DNA from: Lewinellaceae bacterium
GTDB lineage: Bacteria > Bacteroidota > Bacteroidia > Chitinophagales > Saprospiraceae
Direction: 5' to 3'
Length of the DNA: 64,000 nucleotides
Assembly: GCA_020636095.1 (NCBI GenBank)
Contig: JACJYN010000002.1
Coordinates: forward strand, 1,860,001 to 1,924,000
Part shown: in pieces, positions 53,498-62,326 of the stretch
Position numbering within the stretch: the stretch's first letter is position 1
Layout: each line of letters starts with the position of its first letter
Program-made: the position numbers and the translations under genes
The notes under the pieces: generated by a model
Told to the model about the DNA's origin: nothing
The model's input: only the letters and a program-made list of their open reading frames with translations
Database searches by the model: none

Positions 53498-54241
53498 ATG
53501 AAGCGGACAAATTTGCTCAGTTTTTGTAATTTAAGGGCAAATGCCCCGGAGGATAGAGATTCCAGGGCCATCAATGATGTACCAATAATGTCGAAAGTAG
53601 GAACGGCCCTGGATAAAATTAATGAAATCGATGACAAAGAACTGGTTTCCCGGATTCTCCAGGCGGCGAACTCCCAGGAACAAAGGCGATGGCAGGAGGA
53701 ATTGTACCGCCGATACTCCGGAAAGATATACTACAAGTGCATCAGCCTGATAAAATCTCCGGATGCCGCCCAGGACCTCGCTCACGATATTTTTATCAAG
53801 ATCTTCCTGAACCTCAGCCGGTACAAAGGCAACGCTCCTTTTTATTCCTGGGTGTTCGCCATTGTTTACAACCAGTGTTTTGACTACCTGAATAAAAAAA
53901 AGAAAAATTTCACGGTGGACATTTCGGCATTACCGGCAGAGCCGGCAGCAGATGAAACGGCCTTGCAGGACAAGATTTTCCGGGAGGCCCGGCTCTCTGA
54001 ACTGGAACAGGCTTTTCAACAGCTGAAAGAGTTTGAACAATTATTGCTATCCATGCACTACCAGGATGGCCTGCCCATTAGAGTGATGTCCCAATCGCTG
54101 AACCTGAGTGAGAGCGCTATAAAAATGCGCCTGAAGAGGAGCCGGGATAAGCTTGCAGGAATTTTAAACCGCCAGGAAAAAGAAAAAGTGGTCATCCCAT
54201 GCCACGAACTGATCACCAACAAGGTGAAAATCCTGGAGTGA
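53498..54241 (+). CDS. sigma-70 family (ECF-like) sigma factor
   Basis: 247 residues from ATG 53498, or 217 from ATG 53588 (MSKVGTALDKINEID), which looks like the more natural start since the first 30 residues are unconserved. Region 2: YYKCISLIKSPDAAQDLAHDIFIKIF, SWVFAIVYNQCFDYL. Region 4: LLLSMHYQDGLPIRVMSQSLNLSESAIKMRLKRSRDKL (parts: MSQSLNLSESAIKMRLKR). It precedes an envelope protein gene by 74 bases and may regulate it. Confidence 0.83.
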   Translation: MKRTNLLSFCNLRANAPEDRDSRAINDVPIMSKVGTALDKINEIDDKELVSRILQAANSQEQRRWQEELYRRYSGKIYYKCISLIKSPDAAQDLAHDIFIKIFLNLSRYKGNAPFYSWVFAIVYNQCFDYLNKKKKNFTVDISALPAEPAADETALQDKIFREARLSELEQAFQQLKEFEQLLLSMHYQDGLPIRVMSQSLNLSESAIKMRLKRSRDKLAGILNRQEKEKVVIPCHELITNKVKILE

Positions 54242-54315
54242 AGGATGAAACCGGAAGAGAATCCGGACGGATTTTCTCATTGGCCATCAATAAATAACTC
54301 AAATACAAATACACA

Positions 54316-55494
54316 ATGAAAAGTTTTTTCTCGCTTTCTGCTCTACTGCTGCTCTTTTTGAACAGTGCAGGAGCCCAATACGCCACGGTCAACTTTGATT
54401 ACGAAAAGGCTCGTTTTGGAGAAAACCAGCCGCTACCCTCCGAGACGCCTATTGTTTTTACCGGGCCCATCACCGCCGATATCGACATCGTAGAGATTCG
54501 GATTTATTCTCCGAAGGGTAAAGAAAAAAGAGACCCTTTAACTCTTGCCGACTGGAAACGGCCTAAGGATAAAAGTGGCGCCACCAACTTCAACGTTCTG
54601 GTGAACTACAAGCTGCGCGCTTCCAAAAAGTACGACATAGAGGTCACCTATTTCCGGCCGATCAGTGAAAAGGAGCGGCAAGCTCTTACAGGCCGCCTGT
54701 CTCAGACGATAGATACGTATATCGATAGCCAGGCGGAGAGCGGCGGAAAGTCCATTTCCTTTGAGAGCTCTTCCAAAAAGATGCTGAACGAGATGAATGA
54801 ACTGGCGGCTTCCATCCTCTCCAGCTACCGCCGGCGGAGCGACGAACCCATCCCCACCTTTTCCGAACTGGTGAAGATGAAGATCGAGCAGGTCGAATCC
54901 GTCAAATTTGAAAAAGCGGAGGAAGCGGGCGCCAGCCAGGCCTCGGCCGCCAAGATGCAGCAGCGGGCTCAGTTGATCGAAGAATTGAGGGAGCTGACTA
55001 GCATGGAAGTAAAGGCGATGTCGGGCACCAACCTGCTCATCTTTGCCGACAGCCGTTATGTGGAAGATTACCAGACGGAGGATAAAGCCGGCTACTTTTC
55101 GCTCAATGCCGGTTATGGAGGCGTGTACCTGGGCGGCAACCTGGAAAACCTGGAGTATGGCACCTCCCCTTACCTGGGGCTGTCTTTTCCGCTTTCCACC
55201 AGCACCATCGCGCCCCGCTTTCTGCGCAACGCGTCTATCACCATGGGGGTATTCACCAATAACTTCGAAGGCCAGGGCGGTAAAGAGATCAGCGGCCCGT
55301 TGGTCGGCCGGCCTTTTTACCTGGGGCTCGACTATAAGCTGTTTCAGTTCGTGCGCTTCAACGCCGGCGCCACCGTCCTGGAGGAACCCGAAATGACCGC
55401 CGTAGGAGTAGAAAGTAACTCCAATCGAATATTTATCCAGCCGTTTATCGGACTGAGCGCCAAGATCAACTTATTCCTCTCCCTGGACAGGTGA
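54316..55494 (+). CDS. secreted envelope protein, hypothetical
   Basis: 392 residues. Signal peptide 1-20 (FFSLSALLLLFLNSAGAQ). Beta-rich N-terminal part (VNFDYEKARFGENQ), a helical middle (~150-235, charged, coiled-coil-like, MKIEQVESVKFEKAEEAG) and a C-terminal ~150 residues with alternating beta strands (SLNAGYGGVYLGGNLENLEYG, IFIQPFIGLSAKINLFLSLD) that may be a small outer-membrane barrel. No T9SS sorting domain. Function unknown. Terminator follows. Confidence 0.72.
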   Translation: MKSFFSLSALLLLFLNSAGAQYATVNFDYEKARFGENQPLPSETPIVFTGPITADIDIVEIRIYSPKGKEKRDPLTLADWKRPKDKSGATNFNVLVNYKLRASKKYDIEVTYFRPISEKERQALTGRLSQTIDTYIDSQAESGGKSISFESSSKKMLNEMNELAASILSSYRRRSDEPIPTFSELVKMKIEQVESVKFEKAEEAGASQASAAKMQQRAQLIEELRELTSMEVKAMSGTNLLIFADSRYVEDYQTEDKAGYFSLNAGYGGVYLGGNLENLEYGTSPYLGLSFPLSTSTIAPRFLRNASITMGVFTNNFEGQGGKEISGPLVGRPFYLGLDYKLFQFVRFNAGATVLEEPEMTAVGVESNSNRIFIQPFIGLSAKINLFLSLDR

Positions 55495-55552
55495 GAGGAT
55501 GATTCCCCTTTAGTTTTTTACAGGCCCTTCTGATAAGGGCCAGAAATTAATG

Positions 55553-55583
55553 GAGCACCGGTGTAAGCCGGCGCTCTTTTTTT
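55553..55583 (+). terminator. intrinsic terminator after the envelope protein gene
   Basis: GAGCACCGG (55553-55561) pairs with CCGGCGCTC (55568-55576), one mismatch, followed by seven T. Confidence 0.85.
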
Positions 55584-55722
55584 ATGCAATACAACTATAA
55601 CCCAACGGCCAAAGGCTTTCACGCCCTGCATACTCATTCCCCCTCTCTGATTTTTCGTAAATTCGCTTCCCGGATATAAAAAATGAGCGCTACCTGATAA
55701 CCAAACCCCATAATTCCGATCT

Positions 55723-56271
55723 ATGAGTACAGAGCAAGAATGGCTGGCCGAACTGCGGGCAGGGAAAAAGTCCGCCTATGAAGCGCTTTACCACCGGCAT
55801 TTCCGCATGGTGGAAAGCCTGGTGATCCGGTTGGGCGGCGGCCGGGAACAGGCCCGTGACATCTTCCAGGAAGCCCTTCTGGTTCTGGTTCAAAGCATTC
55901 GGAAACCGGGCTTTCAGCTTACGGGGAAGTTGAGCACCCTGCTATACGCCATCGCCCGGAACCTTTGGCTTAAAAGGAAAGCCGCCGATAAAATACCCAT
56001 ACAGGAAGCCGGGAGCCTTTCCAATTTACCCGCCGGCGAAGATGGTGAAAAGGCAGCGCTGGAGAAAGAAGCCCTGATCCAATTGGTTACGGAAAGCCTG
56101 GGCCAACTGGAAGACGATTGCCGCGCCGTCCTGCGTTATGCTATTTACCAAAACCTTTCGCATGCCGAGATCGCCCGGCTGATGGGGTATACAGAAGCTT
56201 TTGTGAAGGTGAAAAAATTCCGCTGCCTGGAGTATTTGCGGAAGATCGTACGCAATAGCAACTTATTATGA
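55723..56271 (+). CDS. ECF-type RNA polymerase sigma factor
   Basis: 182 residues. Region 2: AYEALYHRHFRMVESLVIRLGG, QARDIFQEALLVLVQSI, LSTLLYAIARNLWLKRK. Region 4: CRAVLRYAIYQNLSHAEIARLMGYTEAFVKVKKFRCLEYL (core HAEIARLMGYTEAFVKVKK). The start codon of the next gene overlaps its stop (ATGA), so sigma and partner are translated together; that partner is membrane-anchored and likely controls it. Confidence 0.88.
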   Translation: MSTEQEWLAELRAGKKSAYEALYHRHFRMVESLVIRLGGGREQARDIFQEALLVLVQSIRKPGFQLTGKLSTLLYAIARNLWLKRKAADKIPIQEAGSLSNLPAGEDGEKAALEKEALIQLVTESLGQLEDDCRAVLRYAIYQNLSHAEIARLMGYTEAFVKVKKFRCLEYLRKIVRNSNLL

Positions 56272-57062
56272 GCAATGATGTCAATATAGAACAAATCCAC
56301 CGGTACTTATCCGGAGAAATGGAGGTAACTGAGCGGGAAGCCTTCGAAGCCGCCCTGGAAAAGGACGAAGCCCTACAGGAAGCCGTCCGCTTCGAGCAGC
56401 AGCTACTCGGCGCCATCGAACAATCCTTCGAGCAGCAGGCCCGGCAGGATATCGGGCAGGTGCACCGCCAGTTGAAGGAGCAGGGGTTCTTTGAAGCTCC
56501 CCGCAGCATACGGCTGCTTGTCTTGCGTATTGCAGCGGCGGCGGCAGTAATTGCCCTTGGAATCGGAATCGGGTGGTTCGCTCTGAAGCCACCGGCCTTT
56601 GACCCGGCGCTCGCTTTCAGCCAGTACTTTCAACCGGACAGTACGGAAGTTGACGGGATTATTGAAAGCCTCACTTCTGTAGGCTTCACGCCGGAGATGA
56701 ACCGCTCAGATAGCTTGCGGGAAGCCCTGCTGCTCTACCGTGCCGGTAATCATCAGCAAGCCTCCGGTTTTTTGGAAATATTCCTTCGGGATCACCCCCA
56801 AAACGATACGGCCCGCTTTTATCTGGCGCTGGCGGAGCTGTCTTTGTCACAATATGAACCTGCCGCTGAACGATTGTCCGGCCTGGCCCGGGCCGATGGG
56901 TTTGGCCAACAAAAGCAGGCACAGTGGTATCTCGCGCTTTGTTACCTTCGCATGGCGAATGGCCTGAACCCGGCTCGGCAGGTACTTGAAAAACTGGCTG
57001 AAGATGAAAGCTTTGATAAACAGGCGGAAGCCCGAGAGTTGCTCGAAAAGCTACCGCAGTGA
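56268..57062 (+). CDS. membrane-anchored TPR-type anti-sigma-like protein
   Basis: 264 residues. N-terminal ~90 cytosolic residues with zf-less anti-sigma-like layout (IEQIHRYLSGEMEVTEREAFEAALEKDEALQEAV; in parts IHRYLSGEMEVTEREAF), one transmembrane helix (~85-106, LLVLRIAAAAAVIALGIGIGW) and a periplasmic TPR region (ALLLYRAGNHQQASGFLEIF, ALAELSLSQYEPAAERLSG). The 'RYLSGEM...E.F' opening is common in Bacteroidota anti-sigma proteins. Overlaps the sigma gene by 4 bases. Confidence 0.8.
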   Translation: MSNDVNIEQIHRYLSGEMEVTEREAFEAALEKDEALQEAVRFEQQLLGAIEQSFEQQARQDIGQVHRQLKEQGFFEAPRSIRLLVLRIAAAAAVIALGIGIGWFALKPPAFDPALAFSQYFQPDSTEVDGIIESLTSVGFTPEMNRSDSLREALLLYRAGNHQQASGFLEIFLRDHPQNDTARFYLALAELSLSQYEPAAERLSGLARADGFGQQKQAQWYLALCYLRMANGLNPARQVLEKLAEDESFDKQAEARELLEKLPQ

Positions 57063-57092
57063 TGAGGGTACTCCGGATACCTTCCTATGATC

Positions 57093-57237
57093 GTACCTGT
57101 TTAGGTATGATGGTATTTCGGTGTAATGGTATTGCGGTTACCTGGTGAAGGCCGACCCTTGAGAGCCGGATACGGCCTCCAAAAGCACCTGGCCGCATTA
57201 CCGAAAAACCATAAAACCGGAATACCTAAACAGTTAC
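57093..57237. mobile_element. IS66-like MITE copy with degenerate duplication
   Basis: Left end GTACCTGTTTAGGTAT and complemented right end GTAACTGTTTAGGTAT; 41-base arms keep the pattern with several mismatches. Flanks CTATGATC (57085-57092) and CACTGATC (57238-57245) match 6 of 8, a possible decayed duplication. Same terminal family as the copies at 42.8, 50.7 and 62.2 kb. Confidence 0.65.
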
Positions 57238-57308
57238 CACTGATCACTAATACACCGATACACCGATCACTGATCACTGATACACCGATACACTAATACA
57301 CTAACCAC
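57238..57308. repeat. tandem GATCACT/GATACACC repeats
   Basis: About nine degenerate 7-8 base units (GATCACT, AATACACC, GATACACC) between the MITE copy and the M48-like gene start. Confidence 0.7.
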
Positions 57309-57320
57309 CAGTTCATCGTC

Positions 57321-58892
57321 ATGAAACCCAACCTCATTTACCTGCTTCCCTTCCTCTTCCTTTGGGTTACGCCCTCCATCTACGGCAAGGCCTCCCAGGC
57401 CGTGGCGGAAAAAGTGCTCTTTCAACTCTACCAGAAGGCAGGCCGTGCCGACAAGCCTTTGCCGAGCCTGATCATCTCCGAAGAAAACAAAAAAGTAGCG
57501 GCTTACTACCCCGCCCGCCATCAGATTGTGCTGGATGAAAAAGCCTATCTGTTGTGCCGTTCGATGGGCAAGGACTCCCTCGATGCGCTGGCCTTCATCC
57601 TGGCGCATGAACTGGCTCACGCTTTCCAACCGGCTACGGGCCGGCAAAGCACCAACTTTCTGGTTTACGGCATTCAAAACCCCACTTCTAACAGCCAGGA
57701 AAAAGCGGCGGACATACAGGGCGCCTTCACGGCCTATCTGGCCGGTTATCGGATCGAAAGCATCATCCCGATCGTGCTGGAGCGGATATACAAAGCCTAT
57801 GGATTGTGGGGCAGCATCGTTCCCGGTTATCCTTCATTTGAGGAGCGCCGCAACAGCGCCCGGGAAGTGCTGGCCATGGCCCGCCGCCTGATCGATGTAT
57901 TCGAAGCTGGCAATTACCTGGCCGTTCTGGAATACTACGAACTGGCCATTGCCTGCCATACCTTTCTGTTGGATTATTACCAGGGCCGGGACCTCTACAA
58001 CAACCTGGGCGTACTACACCTGCTGCAAGCCCTTAACTACTACGATGAGCCTACCGGCCGGTTTGCTCACCCACTGGAGTTGGAAGGCCTCAGCCTGCTC
58101 AGAGCACTGGAGCGCCAAAGAGGAGAAGCAGGGTTGACCGAAGTGGAAAAAGAAAAGCGCAGTACCCTCCTGCAAAGCGGGCTTGCTTATTTTCGTCAAG
58201 CCCTGGAAAGGGACGGTAGTTATCTGCCGGCTATCGGTAATGCCGCCTGTGCCCTCAACCTGCTGGGCCAGCCGGAGGAGGCTATTGCTTTTCTCCAACG
58301 ACATCAATTCCGGCCCGGGCGGCCAGGCAATCCGGAGAACCTGCAAATGGCCTATGGCATTGGTTGCGCTTTAAAGGAAGATCGGCAACGGGCAGAGGCG
58401 GGCTTTCGCCAGCTCAGCCGTTCTGATAACGCTCTTTATGCCCTGCAGGCCCAATACAACCTGGATGCCCTCAACGGACAGGGTTTCTCTTTCAACCCTC
58501 CCGCCCCTTTTCAGTTGCCTGCGGATATTGTCCGCACCGGCAAGAGCCTGAAGTTGGCCGATGCTGGCCAGCAACTTCCCCTTTTGCTGCAACCCGAAAC
58601 CGGCATTTCCCTGATACAGCTGACCTCCGGCAGCCGAAGCCATTTTTCATTCTGGGACGCAACGGGATCTATCGTCAGCCTGATCCGGCAAAATGTGAGC
58701 GCTGGAACGCTGCCACCCATAGAAATTCAGGAGGTAAGTTCCCCGCTCAGCCGCCAGTTCTTTTACAACGTCATAGCTTCTCCGGGCGGCTACTACATCC
58801 GCTCGGACCGGGATGGCCTGATCCTGAAAGCCAACCGGGAGGGGGCAGTGGAGGAGATCGTCCGTTGGGTGCGGCACAGGAGGAAGGAATGA
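57321..58892 (+). CDS. secreted M48-like zinc metallopeptidase with TPR region
   Basis: 523 residues. Signal peptide 1-21 (LIYLLPFLFLWVTPSIYGKA). HELAHAFQ (96-103) is the HExxH zinc motif; QEKAADIQGAFTAYLAG downstream offers the Glu third ligand (EKAAD), as in M48 peptidases. Residues ~215-400 contain TPR-like helices (NLGVLHLLQALNYYDE, IGNAACALNLLGQPEEAIAFL). A beta-rich tail closes. Probably periplasmic. The adjacent sigma/anti-sigma pair may control it, but a MITE separates them. Confidence 0.8.
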   Translation: MKPNLIYLLPFLFLWVTPSIYGKASQAVAEKVLFQLYQKAGRADKPLPSLIISEENKKVAAYYPARHQIVLDEKAYLLCRSMGKDSLDALAFILAHELAHAFQPATGRQSTNFLVYGIQNPTSNSQEKAADIQGAFTAYLAGYRIESIIPIVLERIYKAYGLWGSIVPGYPSFEERRNSAREVLAMARRLIDVFEAGNYLAVLEYYELAIACHTFLLDYYQGRDLYNNLGVLHLLQALNYYDEPTGRFAHPLELEGLSLLRALERQRGEAGLTEVEKEKRSTLLQSGLAYFRQALERDGSYLPAIGNAACALNLLGQPEEAIAFLQRHQFRPGRPGNPENLQMAYGIGCALKEDRQRAEAGFRQLSRSDNALYALQAQYNLDALNGQGFSFNPPAPFQLPADIVRTGKSLKLADAGQQLPLLLQPETGISLIQLTSGSRSHFSFWDATGSIVSLIRQNVSAGTLPPIEIQEVSSPLSRQFFYNVIASPGGYYIRSDRDGLILKANREGAVEEIVRWVRHRRKE

Positions 58893-58910
58893 GGGGAAGT
58901 GGATATTTTG

Positions 58911-59025
58911 CTGTTCGGCTGTTCGGCTGTTGGCTGTTGGCTGTTGGCTGTTCGGCTGTTCGGCTTTTCGCTTTTCGGTGTCCACAGTTCGGCTGTTCGC
59001 GATTCGCTGCGAAAACCTAATGGGC
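58911..59025. repeat. 7/8-bp tandem array (CTGTTCGG / CTGTTGG units)
   Basis: CTGTTCGG, CTGTTCGG, then CTGTTGG three times, CTGTTCGG twice, CTTTTCGCTTTTCGG, then a further TTCGGCTGTTCGC group ending in the inverted GCGAAAAC. Between convergent genes. Confidence 0.75.
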
Positions 59026-59047
59026 GCCCAACTGCTGAAAAACCTTC

Positions 59048-60340
59048 TCACCACTTCATCAGCCGCCTGGCGAATAGCCCATGCTCCGTTTGGATCGTTA
59101 TAACATACATCCCAGCTGGCTGTTTCGCCAGATTTACAAGGGGTGGATCCGGCCGCTCTGCGATTATAACCCTGCCCCAACTATCGGCCACTTCGATCGT
59201 TATCTCACCGGATGGAAGGCCAGTGAGATGGAAAATACCGTTGGACGGGTTTGGGGAAATACTTATCTGACTCTCCTCTTTCAGCCCAATGCTACCGGTA
59301 ACACATGCCGCTTCTACCTCCTCTCTGGAACTACAGGAAGGGGCATTGCCGGATATGGTGGCAGGGTTGGCCGGGGTTGCAAGGTATTCGCAGAGATTAT
59401 CCAACCCGCAAGCCGAGAGCATTGGGGATTCGGTAATAATTAATTCTGAAATTGTATTGGGATCGATATTTTCCAGCCCTTTCAAAGTGGTGAGATAGGA
59501 AATTTCGCTTATCTGAAGATAGCCTCCAATGGTGTCCAGGTTTTCCAGGCCGGAAAAGTCGCTCAGTCCAGTGTTGCCAACAATAGCCAAAGAGCCGCCA
59601 ACCGCTTTCAGGTTCTGCAGGGGCGTCAGGTTTTGGATGGACTCCTGCCCGGTTATCTCAAGGCCACCTATATATGTGAGGTTGTTCAACCCTTCCAGGC
59701 TACTCAAAACAGGATTATCCAACAATATCAGGTTTCCTTTCAGAGAGTCCAGCTGTCCGAAGGCAGACAAGTTGGCCAGGGCCGGATTGTCCTGAATCCG
59801 GATCTCTCCTCCTACGTAGGTGAGGTTTTCCAGGCCATTCAGGCTAGGCAGCGATCCATTGCCATAAATATCAAGGAACTGGCCGATGGAATCCAGATTC
59901 CTCAGGCCGGACAGGCTTTCCAGCTCAGGATTGGAAACGATGGACAAAAGATGGCCAATAGAAGTGATCTGCCTTAGAGCTTGTTGGGGATTTATTCTCT
60001 GAGGCGAAAACAGTCAATTTTTTGTTTAGGCGAGGCTCATTTTGAGGTGCATACCTGGAAGGTACGTGCCGAAAAATAGCCGAAGTATAAACAAAAAAGT
60101 GGCGTTTGCTGTCCAGTTAATAATTCCCCAACAAGCTCTTAAACTATCGAGGTGGGTAATATCTGTAAAATTAATGCCGACCCCTCCCTCGACCCGGCTA
60201 CATCCGGGATACAGCAGAGGGAAGGAATCTACCTGAGCTTGGGAAGTGAATACAACCCCATTGGGCAGGCAGGATTGTGCAGCGAGTAGGCTGCTAAAAA
60301 ACAAGGGTAGCGCTAATAATAGGGTTAGGTTTTTAATCAT
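59048..60340 (-). pseudogene. T9SS LRR surface protein gene split by a 162-bp insertion
   Basis: The 5' part starts at ATG 60340 (signal MIKNLTLLLALPLFFSSLLAA, then SCLPNGVVFTSQAQVDSF and ITHLDSLR). It runs into the insertion and stops at 60026. The 3' part (from ~59973) has receptor-L-domain-type LRRs (LESLSGLRNLDSIGQFLDI, SLKGNLILLDNPVLSSLEGL) and a T9SS sorting domain (ISISPNPSNGIFHLTG, PAGMYVITI). Removing 59977-60138 and one TTA gives ...THLDSLRQITSIGHLLSIV in a single frame, so the break is due only to the insertion. Without a signal peptide the 3' part cannot be exported. Confidence 0.88.
59974..60141. mobile_element. MITE-like element with TTA duplication, disrupts LRR gene
   Basis: Element 59977-60138 (162 bp), ends GAGCTTGTTGGGGA and its complement TTCCCCAACAAGCTC (about 19/20 over 20 bases), flanked by TTA (59974-59976 and 60139-60141). 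Interior AT-rich with a partial hairpin; no transposase. The three-base target fits some IS5-type groups, an inference only. Confidence 0.85.
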
Positions 60341-60359
60341 CCTTTTTTTGTTAAAAGCC

Positions 60360-60394
60360 AATCCAGGCGGCAAATTTCCTTTGCCGCCTGGATT
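60360..60394 (-). terminator. 15-bp perfect hairpin after the 60402 gene
   Basis: AATCCAGGCGGCAAA (60360-60374) pairs exactly with 60380-60394 around a 5-nt loop, 8 bases beyond the stop of the minus-strand gene. T-rich sequence (TTTTAAC) follows on that strand. Confidence 0.75.
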
Positions 60395-60401
60395 GATCGA
60401 A

Positions 60402-62096
60402 CTACAGCGACAACTGTGTCACGAGATATTTCTCCCCATCCGGGCTAGTTGTAAAGATAAGAAGATTATCAGAATCAGAGACGCGTTCTACGGAGAGGCC
60501 CTCGCCGGCGGCCATCATACTGAGTACCGGCGTTTTTTCCAGCGTATTGAGATCTACCCTCATGGCATTGATATCCAGCATACTGCCTTTGTCCCCTGCT
60601 ACCGGATCACTCATTAGTACTGTGATGTATCCTTCTCCGGGGTACACCCTGATGCCCGTTTTGCTGTTGGGCAGCGCCTTGCCGGAACGCTTGAGGTGTT
60701 GTACCCGGGCAATTTTCCCATCGGGGCTTAATTTGAAGATCAGATAACCCTGGGAAGGGGTATAGGTCTTATCGGCTGCTTTTACTTCCTTTTTCAGGTG
60801 GTAAATGATGGTTTGGCCGCCATCGGCGCCGGCCATCTCTTTGACGGCTTCCCAGGAAAAGGACGCCAGTTCGGCCGGCTTAAAAGCGATGTCTCCGGCC
60901 ATGGCGCCTGCACTTTCCGGGCCGCTCAGTTGGCCGTCGGCAAAGTGGTAGGTTAACCATTGGCCCTCCTTCAGCTTACCGGCGAGTAGGCTGAGCTGAT
61001 TGCCGGCCGTAAAGGCTCTTATCATACGGGTGTCTTCGCTGGGCGCCTTAAAGTCGACATTGCCCAGCTCTTTGCCCTGCGCGTCCCAGAAATACAGTTT
61101 GCGGTACAGGGGGTCCGGGTCCGGGTTTAATTTTTTGTAGCCAAAACCATATTGCTGGCGATAAACCTGGACGACGCCCTGGATGGATAACAACCCGTCC
61201 TCCGGCTTGTCCGCGTAGAACATCTGGCGCAGCTCGATGTCATGCGGCACATCAAAGTTGATCTCAGTGCGGTTGGCCTCCTTGCCACTCTTATCATAGG
61301 TGACAAATTCCTGTATCTTTTCCATGCTCCTCCCCCGGTCTTCCCCTACCCGCACCAGGCCGTTGTGGGCGTACACCATTCCGGTTAGGGGGTCGCAGGC
61401 CGAATCGGAAAGCTTCATCCAGTAGTTTTTCTTATCCCCGCCCCGGTAAGGTTCCCAATCGTAGGTTGATTTGATGTCATCGTACTGGTCATTGGTAAGC
61501 TGGGCAAAGAGGCTCTTTTTTGTCCCTTCAGGTTTGAGGCGGTACAGCCTGGAGTTGAAGCCCTTAACTTTCTGGCCCAGCCCCCCGTAATCGATGGAGT
61601 TGTCGTAGTATTCTTTAGGCAAGGCCCTTTCGGCGGAGTCCTCTGCCTGCATGAGCGCCGGGTATTTGTCCACAATATCAAGAATACCCAGGCAATCGTC
61701 CTGCGTAGCCATGACGTTTTTGCTGCTGGTAACATTCCCTGGTTCTTTCAGCAATTTGTACTGTTTGGAAATAATGCCGTCCGGCTTCACGAAGACGAGC
61801 TCTTCGCTCAATAATTTGAGGTCTTTGGATAGCTCCAGGATGCCCAACGCCTTGATCTCTACCGGATCGGCACCGCCCGACCAGATGGGGCCCATTTTGG
61901 ATTGTACCGCGCCAACCCGGCTGAGTTCCAGGTAGATGATGGACTTGTCCGGTTCCAGGACATACTTCATGATTGAGGCGTTTTCAAACTCCACCCCTTT
62001 TATTTCCCGGCTGAAAGAAAATTCCTGCACGGCTTGCGCCATTGAGAGCTGAAAACAACCTAACACGAAAAAAAAGACGCCAATAATTGATTTCAT
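60402..62096 (-). CDS. secreted hypothetical protein
   Basis: 564 residues. Signal peptide 1-20 (IIGVFFFVLGCFQLSMAQ). The rest reads as a beta-propeller-like repeat series (KLYFWDAQGKELGNVDFK, GYLIFKLSPDGKIARVQHL, NLLIFTTSPDGEKYLVTQL), with no catalytic motif or T9SS domain. Probably periplasmic or outer-membrane facing. Function not recognised. Divergent from the TPR gene at 62327. Confidence 0.72.
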   Translation of the reverse strand: MKSIIGVFFFVLGCFQLSMAQAVQEFSFSREIKGVEFENASIMKYVLEPDKSIIYLELSRVGAVQSKMGPIWSGGADPVEIKALGILELSKDLKLLSEELVFVKPDGIISKQYKLLKEPGNVTSSKNVMATQDDCLGILDIVDKYPALMQAEDSAERALPKEYYDNSIDYGGLGQKVKGFNSRLYRLKPEGTKKSLFAQLTNDQYDDIKSTYDWEPYRGGDKKNYWMKLSDSACDPLTGMVYAHNGLVRVGEDRGRSMEKIQEFVTYDKSGKEANRTEINFDVPHDIELRQMFYADKPEDGLLSIQGVVQVYRQQYGFGYKKLNPDPDPLYRKLYFWDAQGKELGNVDFKAPSEDTRMIRAFTAGNQLSLLAGKLKEGQWLTYHFADGQLSGPESAGAMAGDIAFKPAELASFSWEAVKEMAGADGGQTIIYHLKKEVKAADKTYTPSQGYLIFKLSPDGKIARVQHLKRSGKALPNSKTGIRVYPGEGYITVLMSDPVAGDKGSMLDINAMRVDLNTLEKTPVLSMMAAGEGLSVERVSDSDNLLIFTTSPDGEKYLVTQLSL

Positions 62097-62188
62097 TTGA
62101 GTTAACTATTTTTGTGAATAAAAATATGAGTGTGTCCATAAATCCATCTTTGGCGCTCAGGTTATCAGTGCTTGAACTATTATTTTGA

Positions 62189-62324
62189 AAAAAAACATAA
62201 CTTTTTAGGTATTTCGGTTTTATGGTATCCCGGTATTGCGGCCGGAGGCTCACAGAGGCGCGGCAACTGCCTGGCCAGAAAACCGTGATACCTAACCATA
62301 CTACCTAAACAGGTACAAAAAAAC
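62189..62324. mobile_element. IS66-like MITE with duplication AAAAAAAC in a divergent promoter
   Basis: Element 62197-62316 (120 bp): left end ATAACTTTTTAGGTA, complemented right end GTACCTGTTTAGGTA. AAAAAAAC occurs exactly at 62189-62196 and 62317-62324. The duplication is low in complexity, so slightly weaker evidence than at 50.7 kb. The right flank ends 2 bases before the ATG at 62327, so the element supplies the leader of that gene. Confidence 0.75.
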
Positions 62325-62326
62325 GC

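Noticed and set aside
11179..59025. Heptamer arrays as CRISPR
   Set aside because: The repeats are 7-8 bp without unique spacers, and no cas genes are present.
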